From contig NZ_JAAVTK010000001.1 in the NCBI RefSeq assembly GCF_012275535.1, forward strand, positions 558,001 through 622,000: a stretch of DNA of 64,000 nt, read 5' to 3'. The notes under the pieces are model-generated. The model had not been told where the DNA came from and ran no database searches. It worked only from the letters and a program-made list of their open reading frames with translations. Positions 1 through 9,112 of the stretch are shown piece by piece. Positions within the stretch are counted from its first letter, which is position 1; every line of letters begins with the position of its first letter. This DNA comes from Hymenobacter artigasi. GTDB lineage: Bacteria > Bacteroidota > Bacteroidia > Cytophagales > Hymenobacteraceae. Position numbers and translations under genes: made by a program.

Positions 1-79
1 CTCCATCCGCACGCCCATGCGCGTACCCATTGGCAGTTCCTACAAAGCCGGACTGCTCAATCGGCTCACGCTGGTTTAG
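1..79 (+). CDS. C-terminal fragment of an unidentified gene entering from the left
   Basis: Reading from base 2, an open frame of 25 codons ends with TAG at 77-79 (last residues NRLTLV). The rest of the gene lies outside the window, so the product cannot be named. A rightward intrinsic terminator at 265-292 fits a transcript ending here. Bases 80-264 hold no gene I can support; the same frame stays open after the TAG as far as a TAA near 240, but nothing in it is recognisable. Confidence 0.35.
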   Translation, partial: SIRTPMRVPIGSSYKAGLLNRLTLV

Positions 80-264
80 GCCCGGCCAGCAGCTGCAATT
101 GCTCCAGACCCGACAAAGCCGACGTTCGCCGCGTCAATGGGTCCCTTCACCGAGTTGCCCGGGCAACAGGCCGCTCAGCCCACCATCTTTGATATGGTTA
201 TCGGTTGCAGCAGGCTAGTAGCCCCTGCGGCTGACAGCTAAGTTTGTTTTCATAGCTCAGAAAG

Positions 265-292
265 ACCCGCACCTTTGGAGCGGGTTTTTTTA
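265..292 (+). terminator. Rho-independent terminator
   Basis: ACCCGC at 265-270 pairs with GCGGGT at 280-285 around a 9-base loop and is followed by a run of seven T. It points rightward, so it would end the transcript entering from the left edge, and it separates that from the leftward block beginning at 351. Confidence 0.7.
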
Positions 293-350
293 TTTCCAGC
301 CGATTTGGTTGCGAAAGCCGCTATTGCTTAGGACTACTCAGGTGCCCCGG

Positions 351-1865
351 TTACCGGTGGCCCAGCCAGGTTTCGGGGTTCAGGTTGGACGAGTTGTGCC
401 ACACCTGAAACTGCACTTCCGACGTGCCCTCGGCATCGGTGGCCACGGTACCGATGACTTCCTTGGCACTCACGCGCTGGCCCTCGTGCACGCTCACGGA
501 GCGCAGCTTGGCATACACCGTGAAGAAGTCGCCGTGCTGAATCATGACAATGGTGTTCATGCCCGCGATGTTGGCAATGGTGAGCACCTTGCCATCGAAG
601 CACGACCGCACGGCCTCGTCGGCCCCGGTCTGAATATCGACGCCCCGGTTTTCCACGGTCACATTTTTCAGCACCGGGTGCGGGTGCCGGCCAAAGCGCT
701 GGCTGATAAAGCCCCGGCTCACGGGCCAGGGCAGCCGCCCCCGGTTGCCGGCGAAGGACGACGACAGCCCGGCCGCTTCGGGCGTGAGGGCAATGCGGAC
801 GGCACGGCGGTCGGCCGCGGCTTCGGCGGCCGTTTCGGGCGCGTCGCTTTCGGGAGCGGCCGTGGCATTATCGGCGTCGGAGTTGCTGGCGGTTTCCGGG
901 TCGCGGCGGGTGCGGGCGACGCCGGCGCTATTGCGGGCGGCGGCAGCGCGGCGGGCATCGCGGGCGGCGGCCAGGGCGGCTTCGCGGCGGGCCGCCAGGC
1001 GAGCGGCCCGGGCGGCGCGGGCTATTTCTTCGCGCACCCGCTCGGCAATCAGGTTATCGAGGCGGTTCACGGACTGGCGGCGCTCTTCCAGCTCCTGGCG
1101 CAGGCCCTGCTCCTGCTGGCTGAGCTGCTGGACCATATCATCTTCTTTCGACTTGAGGCTGAGCAGGTTCTTATTCTCGCTCAGCTGGCTGTTCAGCAAG
1201 CTGCTTTTACGCTGCTGCTGCTTCGTCAGGCCCGAAAGCTCCTGGTGCAGCCGGTACTGCGTGCCCATGATGCGGGCCGCCTGCCGCTGCCGCTCCTCGG
1301 TGTACTGCCGGATGTAGCGCAGCCGCAGCGCAAACTGGTTGAACGACTCCGAAGCAAACAAAAACATGAGCCGATTGAAGCCATTAGCCGTTTTTGAAGC
1401 CGTGTAAAGCAGCCGTGAATATTCGGCCTTGAGCTGGGCCAGCGTTTGCTGGGTTTGAATAACCTGCTTAGCCGTCTGGTGCACGTTGGTTTCGATGCCT
1501 TGTAGCTGCGTCGAAATCCCCTGAATAACCTGCTTTTTCACCGTCAGCTTCTCGGTGATGACGTGGAGCTGGCCCAGGCTCACCTTTTTCTTTTCCTGGG
1601 TCTGGTTCAGGGCCTGGCTGGTCTTCTGAATCTGGCGGAGGTTGGTCTGGCGCTCGCGCTCCAGCTGCTCTTTGCTTTTGGCACGGGCCGGCCGGGGGCG
1701 GGCAGTGGCCTTTGTGCGGGCGGGCTGCTTGGTACTACGGGTGGCCTTGGCGGGCTGCCGCGTCGGCTTTGCAGCTTGCCTGGGCTTGCGTTGCTGCGCG
1801 CCTACGGGCCCGGTCAGCAGCAGCCCCAGTAGGGCGAATAGCCACCACCGGCCGCGAATAGCCAT
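351..1865 (-). CDS. EnvC-like periplasmic protein with degenerate LytM/M23 domain
   Basis: 504 residues from the ATG at 1865, chosen because it puts a signal peptide (MAIRGRWWLFALLGLLL...) at the N terminus; an upstream in-frame ATG at 1949 would bury it. A Lys/Arg/Pro-rich stretch follows, then a long Gln/Glu-rich coiled coil (about 55-270), a low-complexity linker, and a C-terminal LytM/M23 fold (about 375-500). The zinc ligands of M23 peptidases are mostly lost: HPG-D reads NRGVD, the YGHL histidine is Lys (YAKL), and HLH reads EVQ. The layout matches EnvC, which activates peptidoglycan amidases rather than cutting itself; that role is inferred. It is the last gene of the 7954-to-351 leftward block. 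Confidence 0.85.
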   Translation of the reverse strand: MAIRGRWWLFALLGLLLTGPVGAQQRKPRQAAKPTRQPAKATRSTKQPARTKATARPRPARAKSKEQLERERQTNLRQIQKTSQALNQTQEKKKVSLGQLHVITEKLTVKKQVIQGISTQLQGIETNVHQTAKQVIQTQQTLAQLKAEYSRLLYTASKTANGFNRLMFLFASESFNQFALRLRYIRQYTEERQRQAARIMGTQYRLHQELSGLTKQQQRKSSLLNSQLSENKNLLSLKSKEDDMVQQLSQQEQGLRQELEERRQSVNRLDNLIAERVREEIARAARAARLAARREAALAAARDARRAAAARNSAGVARTRRDPETASNSDADNATAAPESDAPETAAEAAADRRAVRIALTPEAAGLSSSFAGNRGRLPWPVSRGFISQRFGRHPHPVLKNVTVENRGVDIQTGADEAVRSCFDGKVLTIANIAGMNTIVMIQHGDFFTVYAKLRSVSVHEGQRVSAKEVIGTVATDAEGTSEVQFQVWHNSSNLNPETWLGHR

Positions 1866-2035
1866 CGCGCCAGCTTTCACCTCTGAAATAAGTGCCTTCT
1901 CAGCCTGTACTACCTGCTTATTCAACGTGTGCCATTCAAAACCCACCACTTATATGGCAGGGCAAAGGTAATCGGGTGAGTGGTTGTTGATTGTTAATCA
2001 CAACCAACAACCACTCACCCCCACTTCCAGACCGG

Positions 2036-2824
2036 CTACCTGATGCGCCGGAAACTCTTGGGCACGGCAAAAGGGAAGCTCAGCCGCTCCCGGCCGGTAT
2101 TCACTTTGTTGTAGTTGATGGCGGCCGTGACCACGCCCGCCGACGGTTGCTGTGCCTGAATAACAGTGGAGTATGCGAACGGCAGGCCCAGCGGCTCATC
2201 CAGCGGCTGGAAATCGGCATAATCGACGGTGAGGTTGCGCTTAGTGGCTTCGTCGCTCATCTTCAACTGCTGCACGCGGCCGGTGGCAGTTTGCAGCAGA
2301 CGCTCCACCAGCACATCGGCCAAGGGGTAGCTCACACGCTGGCGACCAGCCTCTTCGGTGGCCACGGTGGGCTTGGTGCCGGTGGGGGCGGGCAGGTAGT
2401 CGCCGAGTAGCAGGGCCTGCATCTGGGCAAAGCTCACGGGCACGTTCAGCAGCTTGCTCAGGTAGTCGTAGCCGCCCGAGAAGTAGGTTTTGTCCAGCCG
2501 GTTCATCACCCGCACCGAGTCGTGGGTGAGCACGGCGCGCACGCCCTCAATACCCGCCAGGCCCGCCGACACCCAGATGATGCTGTCGCGGCGCATGCGC
2601 AGCGCCAGGTTAGCCCCCTGCTTATTGCCCTTCATGTTAATCTGGGCCTTTCCCTTGGCATTGAGGAAGATGAAGGTGGTATTGATGGCCTGTACCGAAG
2701 GCAGGGTGGGCTCCATTATGGGGGTGGAGGTGCCCGGCCCGGCCGCCGAGGCAGTGGTGGGCACGGCCTTGCGGGCGCAGCTGCCCAGCAGCCCCAGGGC
2801 CAGCAGTAGCGTGACTTTATTCAT
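2036..2824 (-). CDS. DUF4292 family lipoprotein
   Basis: 262 residues with a lipoprotein signal peptide (lipobox LGSC, Cys16). The body carries the pattern of DUF4292, a Bacteroidetes family of unknown function with a LolA/LolB-like look: alternating short strands, then RRDSIIWVSAG and LLGDYLP-type motifs. Its ATG overlaps the stop of the upstream TPR gene by 8 bases, so the two are almost certainly co-transcribed and probably translationally coupled. It sits between a TPR protein and an EnvC-like protein, a gene order I recall as conserved in Bacteroidetes, suggesting a role in envelope or lipoprotein handling. Function is inference only. Confidence 0.85.
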   Translation of the reverse strand: MNKVTLLLALGLLGSCARKAVPTTASAAGPGTSTPIMEPTLPSVQAINTTFIFLNAKGKAQINMKGNKQGANLALRMRRDSIIWVSAGLAGIEGVRAVLTHDSVRVMNRLDKTYFSGGYDYLSKLLNVPVSFAQMQALLLGDYLPAPTGTKPTVATEEAGRQRVSYPLADVLVERLLQTATGRVQQLKMSDEATKRNLTVDYADFQPLDEPLGLPFAYSTVIQAQQPSAGVVTAAINYNKVNTGRERLSFPFAVPKSFRRIR

Positions 2825-4637
2825 ACAATTTATGGTCTTTCAATTTTCGCTCCAGCAGGTCGGAAGTTCCTCCGATTTTGTGAGCCCGCTGCCATTCAAC
2901 CACAGCTTTATCCTTGTCACCGAGCTGGAATAACACGTCGCCGTAGTGCTCGATAATGGAGCCGTCCTTGGTGGTTTGCAGCGCCTTTTCCAGGGCATTT
3001 TTCGCCCCGCTATAATCCTTTTGCTTGTAGAGCACCCAGGCGTACGTGTCCAGATACGTGTCGTTGTCCGGGAATTGCTTCACGACTTTGCCCGACATCT
3101 GCTTGGCTTTGTCCAGCTTTTCGCCCCGTAACGACAGAAAGTAGCTGTAATTGTTCAGTACCTGCACATTGTCGGGGTCGCTCACCAATGCCGATTCATA
3201 AGCCGCATCCGATTTTTCGTATTCGTGCAGTTCGTGGTAGGCATCGCCGAGCTGGGCATCGAACTGGCCCAGCAGCGGCGCGTTGTTCACCACCAGCCGG
3301 CGGCCGTGCTCCAGGGCTTTCACGCCTTTCTGGGGCTGCTTTTTCAGCAGGTGGGCCACGCCGTTGTAGAACCACAGCGACGCCTGGTTGGGAAACAGCT
3401 CCAGCGCCCGGCCCGAATGCGCGAGCAGCGAATCGGTCTGGGTCAGCTCGGCATCGATAAGCACCACCTGCTGCCACACCTGAAACTTGGAGTTGTCGTA
3501 GCGTAGGGCTTGCAGGTAGGTATCGCGGGCTTCTTTCTTATGGTCGGTCAGGGTCTGCACATCGCCGGCTACGGCGTAGGATTTCGCATCCTTCGGATAA
3601 ACTTTGACGGTGGCCGCGGCCAGGTCGCGCACCAACTGGTTCAGCGGCTCCTTGGGGCTCGGCAGCTGCTTGATGTAGCCCACCAGAATCCGCACCCGGG
3701 CATCAATATCCAGCGCGGGGCTGGCGAAGGCCTGGCGCAGCTGCTGGTCGGCCTCAGCGTCCTGCTTCTGCTGGCGGTATACTTCCGACAGTATCAGGTG
3801 GGCCTGGGGGTTGTCGGGGTCGAGGCGCAGGGCCTGCTGGGCCACGCGCACGGCATCGGGCAGGCGGTTGTTGCTGGCGTACATCTCGGCCTGGGCCAGC
3901 ACGTAGCGGGGCTCGGTGGGGTTGGCCTTGATGAGCTTTTCACCCTCGCCCAGGGCCAGGTCCAGCTTGTTTTGCTTGAGGTAAATCTGCTGCTTCTTAA
4001 AGGAAATCTCATCAACCTGGCCAAATTCCTTTTCGGCCTGGTCCAGGGTGGTGAGGGCTTCGGGCAGGCGGTTCTGGGCCAAGTACAGGTCAGCCAGATT
4101 GAACAGGTAGCTGCCCGAGTTAGGCACCTGCCGGATGAGCGAGGCGTAGGTTTTGGTGGCCGCCTCGTACTGCTTCTGGCTGGCCTGCGCCTGGGCCAGC
4201 AGCAAGTAGTAATAAGCGTTTTTCGGGTCGAGGCGGGTGGCTGCTTCGGCGTAGTTGGTGGCGTCGCGCAGGTTGCCGCTTAGCAGGCTGGCTTCGGCAA
4301 TCTTGTAATTAACAGCCGCGTTGTCGGGACTGAGCGCATGGGCTTTCAGCAGGTTTTCGAGGCCTTTGGGGTAGTCTTCCAGCAGCACGTATTTCACGCC
4401 CTCCACAAACAACGCCTCGCTCTGCTCCTTTTCCCGCTCCGACAGGGCGGGCGCGTTGGCGCGCTTCGCCCGTAGCTCGGCTACTTTCTTTTCCAGCTCG
4501 CGCTGCTCTTTTTCCAGCACCCGCTGCTCCTTGCGGCTCAGCTTGGCGGGCGGCTCAAGGGTCCCCGACGGGGCCTGCGCGTACCCCGGGGCCGTCAGCC
4601 CTACCCAAAACAGCAGACTCAGAACAACTTGACGCAT
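2817..4637 (-). CDS. TPR-repeat periplasmic protein
   Basis: 606 residues from the ATG at 4637, preferred over the far upstream ATG at 4832 because it begins with a clear signal peptide (MRQVVLSLLFWVGLTAPGYA); the longer frame would also run into the nucleotidyltransferase gene. A charged coiled segment (about 30-65) is followed by some 12-14 tandem tetratricopeptide repeats to the C terminus, with typical phrases such as LSPDNAAVNYKIAEASL and LDPDNPQAHLILSEVY. TPR arrays are protein-interaction scaffolds; the partner is unknown. Overlaps the DUF4292 gene downstream. Confidence 0.85.
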   Translation of the reverse strand: MRQVVLSLLFWVGLTAPGYAQAPSGTLEPPAKLSRKEQRVLEKEQRELEKKVAELRAKRANAPALSEREKEQSEALFVEGVKYVLLEDYPKGLENLLKAHALSPDNAAVNYKIAEASLLSGNLRDATNYAEAATRLDPKNAYYYLLLAQAQASQKQYEAATKTYASLIRQVPNSGSYLFNLADLYLAQNRLPEALTTLDQAEKEFGQVDEISFKKQQIYLKQNKLDLALGEGEKLIKANPTEPRYVLAQAEMYASNNRLPDAVRVAQQALRLDPDNPQAHLILSEVYRQQKQDAEADQQLRQAFASPALDIDARVRILVGYIKQLPSPKEPLNQLVRDLAAATVKVYPKDAKSYAVAGDVQTLTDHKKEARDTYLQALRYDNSKFQVWQQVVLIDAELTQTDSLLAHSGRALELFPNQASLWFYNGVAHLLKKQPQKGVKALEHGRRLVVNNAPLLGQFDAQLGDAYHELHEYEKSDAAYESALVSDPDNVQVLNNYSYFLSLRGEKLDKAKQMSGKVVKQFPDNDTYLDTYAWVLYKQKDYSGAKNALEKALQTTKDGSIIEHYGDVLFQLGDKDKAVVEWQRAHKIGGTSDLLERKLKDHKLYE

Positions 4638-4694
4638 ATACAAGAAAGCCGGACCTGAGGTCCGGCCCACGAAATTACGGGGAATAGTAATGGC

Positions 4695-4798
4695 AGCGGG
4701 AAGCAGGAAGCGAGGCGTAGTAATTGCCGCTTTCGCCGATAACGGGATAAGCTGCCAATTAATTTCACCCCACTTCCCGCTTCTCACTTCCCGCCGCT
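4695..4798. repeat. Imperfect intergenic inverted repeat, GGGAAG-type arms
   Basis: Left arm about 4695-4716 (AGCGGGAAGCAGGAAGCGAG) and right arm about 4769-4798 (reverse complement AGCGGCGGGAAGTGAGAAGC...) are built from repeated GGGAAG/GGAAGC units and pair imperfectly around about 50 bases. It fills most of the gap between the nucleotidyltransferase stop and the TPR start codon. Confidence 0.6.
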
Positions 4799-4803
4799 GG
4801 CTA

Positions 4804-5814
4804 TCACACCCGCAGCTGGTTATAATCGCCAAGGCTCAGGTCGTCGGGCGTGCCGGTCACGGTGGCAAAGTTGCCAATCATCGAATTGCTGATAACCGCG
4901 TTCAGCACAGAGGCCGACTGCTGCACGATGGAGTTCGACAGGCGCGAGTCGCGCACGTTGGAGTGCGCGCCCAGCGAAACGTGCGGCCCCACCACCGAAT
5001 CGGTAATGATGGCGCCCTCGCCGATGTACACCGGCTCCAGCAGCACCGAATTGGTGATTTTGGCCGACTCGTGGACCAGCGACTCGCCTCGCTCCTTCAA
5101 ATACTCCAAATAGCGCTGGTTGGTGAATACGGTGGCGTCCTTGTTGCCGCAATCGAGCCACTCGGTCACGCGGCCGGGTACGAAGACGGTGCCTTTGTTC
5201 TTCATGTTCTCCAGGGCATTGGTGAGCTGGTACTCGCCCTTGTCCTTGATGTCGTTGTCGAGCAGGTATTGCAGCTCGGTACGCAGGTACTCGCCGTCCT
5301 GGAAGTAGTAGATGCCGATGATGGCTAGGTCCGACACAAACGTCTGGGGCTTCTCCACGAAATCGGTGATGCGGCCCTGGGCATCCAGTTTCACCACGCC
5401 AAAAGGCTTGGGGTCGGCTACCTGCTGCACCCAGATGGTACCGGGTACACTGGAATCCAGCGTAAAATCGGCCTTAAACAGCGTATCGGCAAAAGCCACC
5501 ACCAGCGGGCCGGTCAGCGAGTCTTTGGCGCACAGAATGGCGTGGGCCGTGCCCAGCGGCTCATCCTGGTACACAATGGTCCCCTTGGCTCCCACCGACT
5601 CAGCAATTTTCACCAGGCTTTTCTCCACCTCAGCCCCAAAGCGGCCAATAATGAACGCCACCTCATCCACCGGCTCGCCGCACACCTTGGCAATGTCCTC
5701 CACGAGGCGCTGCACAATGGGCTTGCCCGCAATGGGAATGAGCGGCTTGGGAACAGTGAGGGTGTGGGGGCGCATGCGCTTGCCCATGCCGGCCATCGGG
5801 ACGATGATTTTCAT
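4804..5814 (-). CDS. Sugar-phosphate nucleotidyltransferase with left-handed beta-helix domain
   Basis: 336 residues. The N-terminal nucleotidyltransferase domain (1-235) has the signature GMGKRMRPHT and VPKPLIPIAGKP, typical of RmlA/GlmU/GCD1-type enzymes that join a sugar-1-phosphate to an NTP. The C-terminal part (about 245-325) is a hexapeptide left-handed beta-helix (SVLLEPVYIGEGAIITDSVV...). Substrate cannot be read from sequence; dTDP-glucose, GDP-mannose or UDP-sugar chemistry are all possible. It lies between dut and the TPR gene, downstream of a polysaccharide flippase, so a role in surface glycan precursors is plausible. Confidence 0.88.
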   Translation of the reverse strand: MKIIVPMAGMGKRMRPHTLTVPKPLIPIAGKPIVQRLVEDIAKVCGEPVDEVAFIIGRFGAEVEKSLVKIAESVGAKGTIVYQDEPLGTAHAILCAKDSLTGPLVVAFADTLFKADFTLDSSVPGTIWVQQVADPKPFGVVKLDAQGRITDFVEKPQTFVSDLAIIGIYYFQDGEYLRTELQYLLDNDIKDKGEYQLTNALENMKNKGTVFVPGRVTEWLDCGNKDATVFTNQRYLEYLKERGESLVHESAKITNSVLLEPVYIGEGAIITDSVVGPHVSLGAHSNVRDSRLSNSIVQQSASVLNAVISNSMIGNFATVTGTPDDLSLGDYNQLRV

Positions 5815-5859
5815 ATTGATTTTAAAGAGAGTTGATTAATAGTTATGGGTGCAAAGCGA

Positions 5860-5956
5860 GTGTAGTGCGAAGCGGTGCTTCGCATTGACGCGCAAGTCCA
5901 AACAGTTCTGACGAATTTAAAAGCAAGAAGCCGCGAAGCACAACTTCGCACTACAC
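5860..5956. repeat. Intergenic inverted repeat, GCGAAG/CTTCGC family, overlapping the dut stop
   Basis: Left arm 5860-5883 and right arm 5933-5956 (24 bases, two mismatches) start GTGTAGTGCGAAG on their own strands. Each arm is also self-complementary (GCGAAGC...GCTTCGC). The right arm contains the dut stop codon (complement of CTA at 5951-5953), so the element supplies the end of dut. Resembles the element at 60813-60897. Confidence 0.8.
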
Positions 5957-6385
5957 GCCCGTACTTCCATACCCGCCCGCGCCGCGTTGGGTTACGCTCA
6001 GTTCCTCAACCGGCTGCCAGGCAACGGTTTCGTGTTTGGCAACTATCAGCTGGGCAATGCGTTCGCCGTCATTCACCACGAAAGGCTCATTGGATAAATT
6101 CACGAGCAGCACTCGGATTTCGCCCCGGTAGTCGGCATCAATCGTTCCCGGACTGTTTACAATGCCGATGCCGTGCTTCACGGCCAGTCCGCTACGGGGG
6201 CGCACCTGGGCTTCGTAGCCCACCGGAATCTCCAGGCTCAGGCCGGTAGGAATAAGCTGGCGCTCCAGCGGCCCGAGCGTGACGGGGCCATCTGTGAGAT
6301 GAGCGCGCAGGTCGAGGCCGGCAGCGTGGGGCGTTTGGTATTCGGGCAGCGGGTGGCCCGAGTTATTGATAACGGGAATGTACAT
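5951..6385 (-). CDS. dut: dUTP diphosphatase (dUTPase)
   Basis: 144 residues from the ATG at 6385 ([10 protein letters not shown]); an upstream ATG at 6409 adds eight residues without homology. Hydrolyses dUTP to dUMP and pyrophosphate, keeping uracil out of DNA and feeding dTMP synthesis. All five motifs of trimeric dUTPases are visible in order: [37 protein letters not shown] and the C-terminal [10 protein letters not shown]. Length matches the family. It lies 48 bases after the flippase gene and before a sugar nucleotidyltransferase, a neighbourhood common in Bacteroidetes. Its stop codon lies inside an inverted-repeat arm. Confidence 0.96.
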   Translation of the reverse strand: MYIPVINNSGHPLPEYQTPHAAGLDLRAHLTDGPVTLGPLERQLIPTGLSLEIPVGYEAQVRPRSGLAVKHGIGIVNSPGTIDADYRGEIRVLLVNLSNEPFVVNDGERIAQLIVAKHETVAWQPVEELSVTQRGAGGYGSTGV

Positions 6386-6433
6386 GAGCAGTGCTAAGGG
6401 AACGGGCAAAGATAGTCCCAGGCCTATACTATC

Positions 6434-7954
6434 CTAACCTCCCTGTGCCTCGGCAACACGCATTGCCGGCCGGGGCCGCTCCACCCCGTACAGCGCCAGC
6501 AGGAAGGCCACCGTCAGGCCCGCGTGCCAGGCGTGGCGCAGCCACCAGCCCGCTGGCTGCACCCACCAGCCCAGTGCTACCAGCCCCGAGGCAAATAGCA
6601 GCCACAGCCCCAGCCGCAGCGCCGGGTACGGCACCGGAAAGTGCCGCTCGCCCAGCCGCCAGCATAGTATCGCCATCATAAAATAGCAGGCCAGCGTGGC
6701 AATGGCCGAGCCCAGATAGCCCAGCACCGGAATCAGCAGGAAGTTGAGGGCAATGGTGAGCACGGCTCCACCAGCCCCGATGTAGGTGCCGTAATATGTC
6801 TTATCGGTGAGCTTAAACCACACCGACAGGTTGTAATAAACGCCCAGAAACAAGTTGGCCAGCAGTAGAATGGGCACCACCACCAGACCCTGCAAATACT
6901 CCGGCCGCCGCAGAAACAGCTGCCCGAAGTCTTCCACGTTCAGGCTGATACCCACAAAAATCACCGCGCAGCACAGCGTAAACCACTTCAGTATCATGGC
7001 AAACATAGCCGGCGAGTTCTTCTCCGTACTCTGGGCAAAGAAGAACGGCTCGGCCGCGTAGCGGAACGCTTGAATAACCAGCGACATGAAGATGCTCAGC
7101 TTGTAGCACGCCCCGTAAATGCCCACCGCTGTGAGGCTGCTCTGGCCAGGATAAAAATTGACCGGCAGCCACTTGGGCAGCAGAATGCGGTCGAGCGTTT
7201 CGTTTACCATGCCGGCCAGTCCCATCAGCATCAGCGGAAAAGCATAGCCCAGCAACGGCTGCAGAAACGACAGATTCAGCCGGAAACGGAAATCAAGCAG
7301 CTCGCGCCCCAGCAGCAGTAGCGTGAGGCCGCTGGCAAACAGGTTACTCAGAAACACGTAGCCCACACCCACCGACGGGTCATACACCCGCGCCACCAGT
7401 GGCTGCAGGGCCGGCAGCCATTTGCCGCTCATCACGGCCGGGCACAGCACGATAAAAAACAGGTTCAGCGCCACGTTGGCGATGATGCCCGCCAGCTTGA
7501 TACCAGCAAACTTGCGCGCCTTGTTCTCTAGCCGCAGCCGGGCAAACGGGATGGCCGTGAGCGCATCCAGCCCCAGAATCAAGGCCACCCACACCGCGTA
7601 TTGCTCGTGGCCGGGCGGTATTTCGAGCAGGCTCAGCAGCGGGCGCGCCAGCAGCATCAGCAGCACCGTGAGGCCGGCCGTGCTCACAAACAGCAGGCTC
7701 AGCACCCGGTCGTACAGCTCCTTCCGGTCAGCCCCCGCCCGGTTTGCGAACCGGAAGAACGTGGTTTCCATGCCGTAGGTAAACACCACGTTCAAAAACG
7801 ACACGTAGGCATACAGCCCCGTCACCACTCCGTACTCGGCCGCCGCAAACGCCCCCGTGTATATCGGCACCAGCAAATATGTGAGCACCCGGCCCACAAT
7901 ACTGCTCACACCATACACGGCCGTCTGGGAGGCTAATTTTTTGGCTACACTCAT
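6434..7954 (-). CDS. Polysaccharide flippase (MATE/Wzx/MurJ superfamily)
   Basis: 506 residues with about 14 hydrophobic membrane segments through the whole length and a short N terminus (MSVAKKLASQTAVYGVSSIV) typical of the Polysacc_synt/oligosaccharide-flippase group. Such proteins move lipid-linked saccharides across the inner membrane. The glycan moved cannot be told; MurJ-type lipid II transport and O-antigen-type transport both occur in this superfamily. First gene of the leftward envelope block. Confidence 0.85.
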   Translation of the reverse strand: MSVAKKLASQTAVYGVSSIVGRVLTYLLVPIYTGAFAAAEYGVVTGLYAYVSFLNVVFTYGMETTFFRFANRAGADRKELYDRVLSLLFVSTAGLTVLLMLLARPLLSLLEIPPGHEQYAVWVALILGLDALTAIPFARLRLENKARKFAGIKLAGIIANVALNLFFIVLCPAVMSGKWLPALQPLVARVYDPSVGVGYVFLSNLFASGLTLLLLGRELLDFRFRLNLSFLQPLLGYAFPLMLMGLAGMVNETLDRILLPKWLPVNFYPGQSSLTAVGIYGACYKLSIFMSLVIQAFRYAAEPFFFAQSTEKNSPAMFAMILKWFTLCCAVIFVGISLNVEDFGQLFLRRPEYLQGLVVVPILLLANLFLGVYYNLSVWFKLTDKTYYGTYIGAGGAVLTIALNFLLIPVLGYLGSAIATLACYFMMAILCWRLGERHFPVPYPALRLGLWLLFASGLVALGWWVQPAGWWLRHAWHAGLTVAFLLALYGVERPRPAMRVAEAQGG

Positions 7955-7960
7955 TTAAGA

Positions 7961-8078
7961 AATGTTGAGTTTTGAGTGTTGAGGGTTGAATTGAAAAGCG
8001 GAAACGATAAACAACAGTACAGGTCGTACCAACCCTGCTTTTCGTTCACTCAACATTCAAAACTCAACCCTCAACATT
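7961..8078. repeat. Intergenic inverted repeat of GTTGAG-type units
   Basis: Left arm 7961-7990 (AATGTTGAGTTTTGAGTGTT...) and right arm 8047-8078 (reverse complement AATGTTGAGGGTTGAGTTTT...) are both made of about four variants of a 6-8 base TTGAG unit and can fold on each other in more than one register. The right arm reaches into the stop codon of the hydratase gene (8077-8079). Confidence 0.7.
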
Positions 8079-8868
8079 ATTTACCGGTGAACACCGCCGG
8101 GCGCTTCTCCACAAAGGCCGTGGTGCCTTCCTTAAAATCCTCGCTCTCAAAAGCCCGCTCAAACGCCTGGGCTTCGGTTTCGTAGCCATCGGCACCTTTG
8201 GCGTAGTGCGCGTTCACGCAGTCCAGCACCAGGCCCACGGCCAGCGGGGCCTTGCCCAGAATTTTGGTCAGCAGCTGCGTGCAGAAGGGCAGCAGCTCGG
8301 CCTGGGGCACTACGTGGTTTACCAGGCCCAGGCGCAGGGCCTCGTCGGCCTTCACCATGTCGGCCGTCAGCAGCAGCTCAATGGCCTTGCCTTTGCCGAT
8401 GAGCTGGGGCAGGCGCTGGGTGCCGCCATAGCCGGGAGGTAAGCCCAGGTTCACTTCAGGCTGCCCAAACCGGGCATTTTCCGACGCCACGCGCATGTGG
8501 CAGGCCATGGCCAGCTCGCAGCCGCCGCCCAGTGCAAAGCCGTTCACGGCCGCCACCACGGGCTTCGGGCTGGCTTCGATGCGGGCAAACGCCTCCTGCC
8601 CCGCCAATGAAGCCCGGCCGGCCCGGTCGGGCGTGAGGGCCGCCAGCTCCGCAATATCAGCCCCGGCCACAAACGCCTTCTCGCCGCTGCCCGTCAGGAT
8701 AATGCCGCGCACCTGTGGCTCAGCCAGCGCCTGCTGCACGGCCGCATCGATATCGGCGATGGTGGCCGCGTTCAGCGCGTTGAGCTTGGTGGGCCGGTTG
8801 ATGGTGATAGTGAGGATGCCGCTGGCAGCATCCAGGTCGTAGAGCAGGTTTTCGAAAGAAGCAGACAT
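8077..8868 (-). CDS. Enoyl-CoA hydratase/isomerase family protein
   Basis: 263 residues, crotonase fold. Both catalytic glutamates of enoyl-CoA hydratase are present: GGGCELAMAC and FGQPEVNLGL, followed by the glycine-rich PGYGGTQRLP; the oxyanion-hole region AFVAGADIAEL is intact. Expected to add water to 2-trans-enoyl-CoA in fatty-acid or amino-acid breakdown. It stands alone, without other beta-oxidation genes beside it, and is divergent from mscL. Confidence 0.93.
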   Translation of the reverse strand: MSASFENLLYDLDAASGILTITINRPTKLNALNAATIADIDAAVQQALAEPQVRGIILTGSGEKAFVAGADIAELAALTPDRAGRASLAGQEAFARIEASPKPVVAAVNGFALGGGCELAMACHMRVASENARFGQPEVNLGLPPGYGGTQRLPQLIGKGKAIELLLTADMVKADEALRLGLVNHVVPQAELLPFCTQLLTKILGKAPLAVGLVLDCVNAHYAKGADGYETEAQAFERAFESEDFKEGTTAFVEKRPAVFTGK

Positions 8869-9112
8869 AGCAACGAAATGAATAGGCCCCGAAATGCGGT
8901 TGGCAGCGCCAAAGATAGGACACGCACCGCCCCATGCCGGTCGGGATAATTACCCGGCTCAACGCCTGACGCATCCATTTCAACCAAAACCAGCCCCAAC
9001 CCTTTCCCGAATAGCTCACCTTTGCAACAGTAACCAGAAGTAAGTATTTGAATTTAAATACCTAGTTTAGCGCTAAACCTCTCCCTTTTTCACCTCTAAC
9101 CCCTTAACTACT

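Noticed and set aside
30..218. Small rightward frame near the left edge
   Set aside because: Overlaps the end of the incoming gene in another frame and shows no family or start signal.
77..240. Possible read-through of the TAG at 77-79, since the frame stays open for about 53 more codons
   Set aside because: No similarity or composition supports continued coding, and a terminator lies just beyond.
309..1397. Long rightward frame opposite the EnvC-like gene
   Set aside because: Its composition mirrors the opposite strand and it crosses the stop-codon region without recognisable domains.
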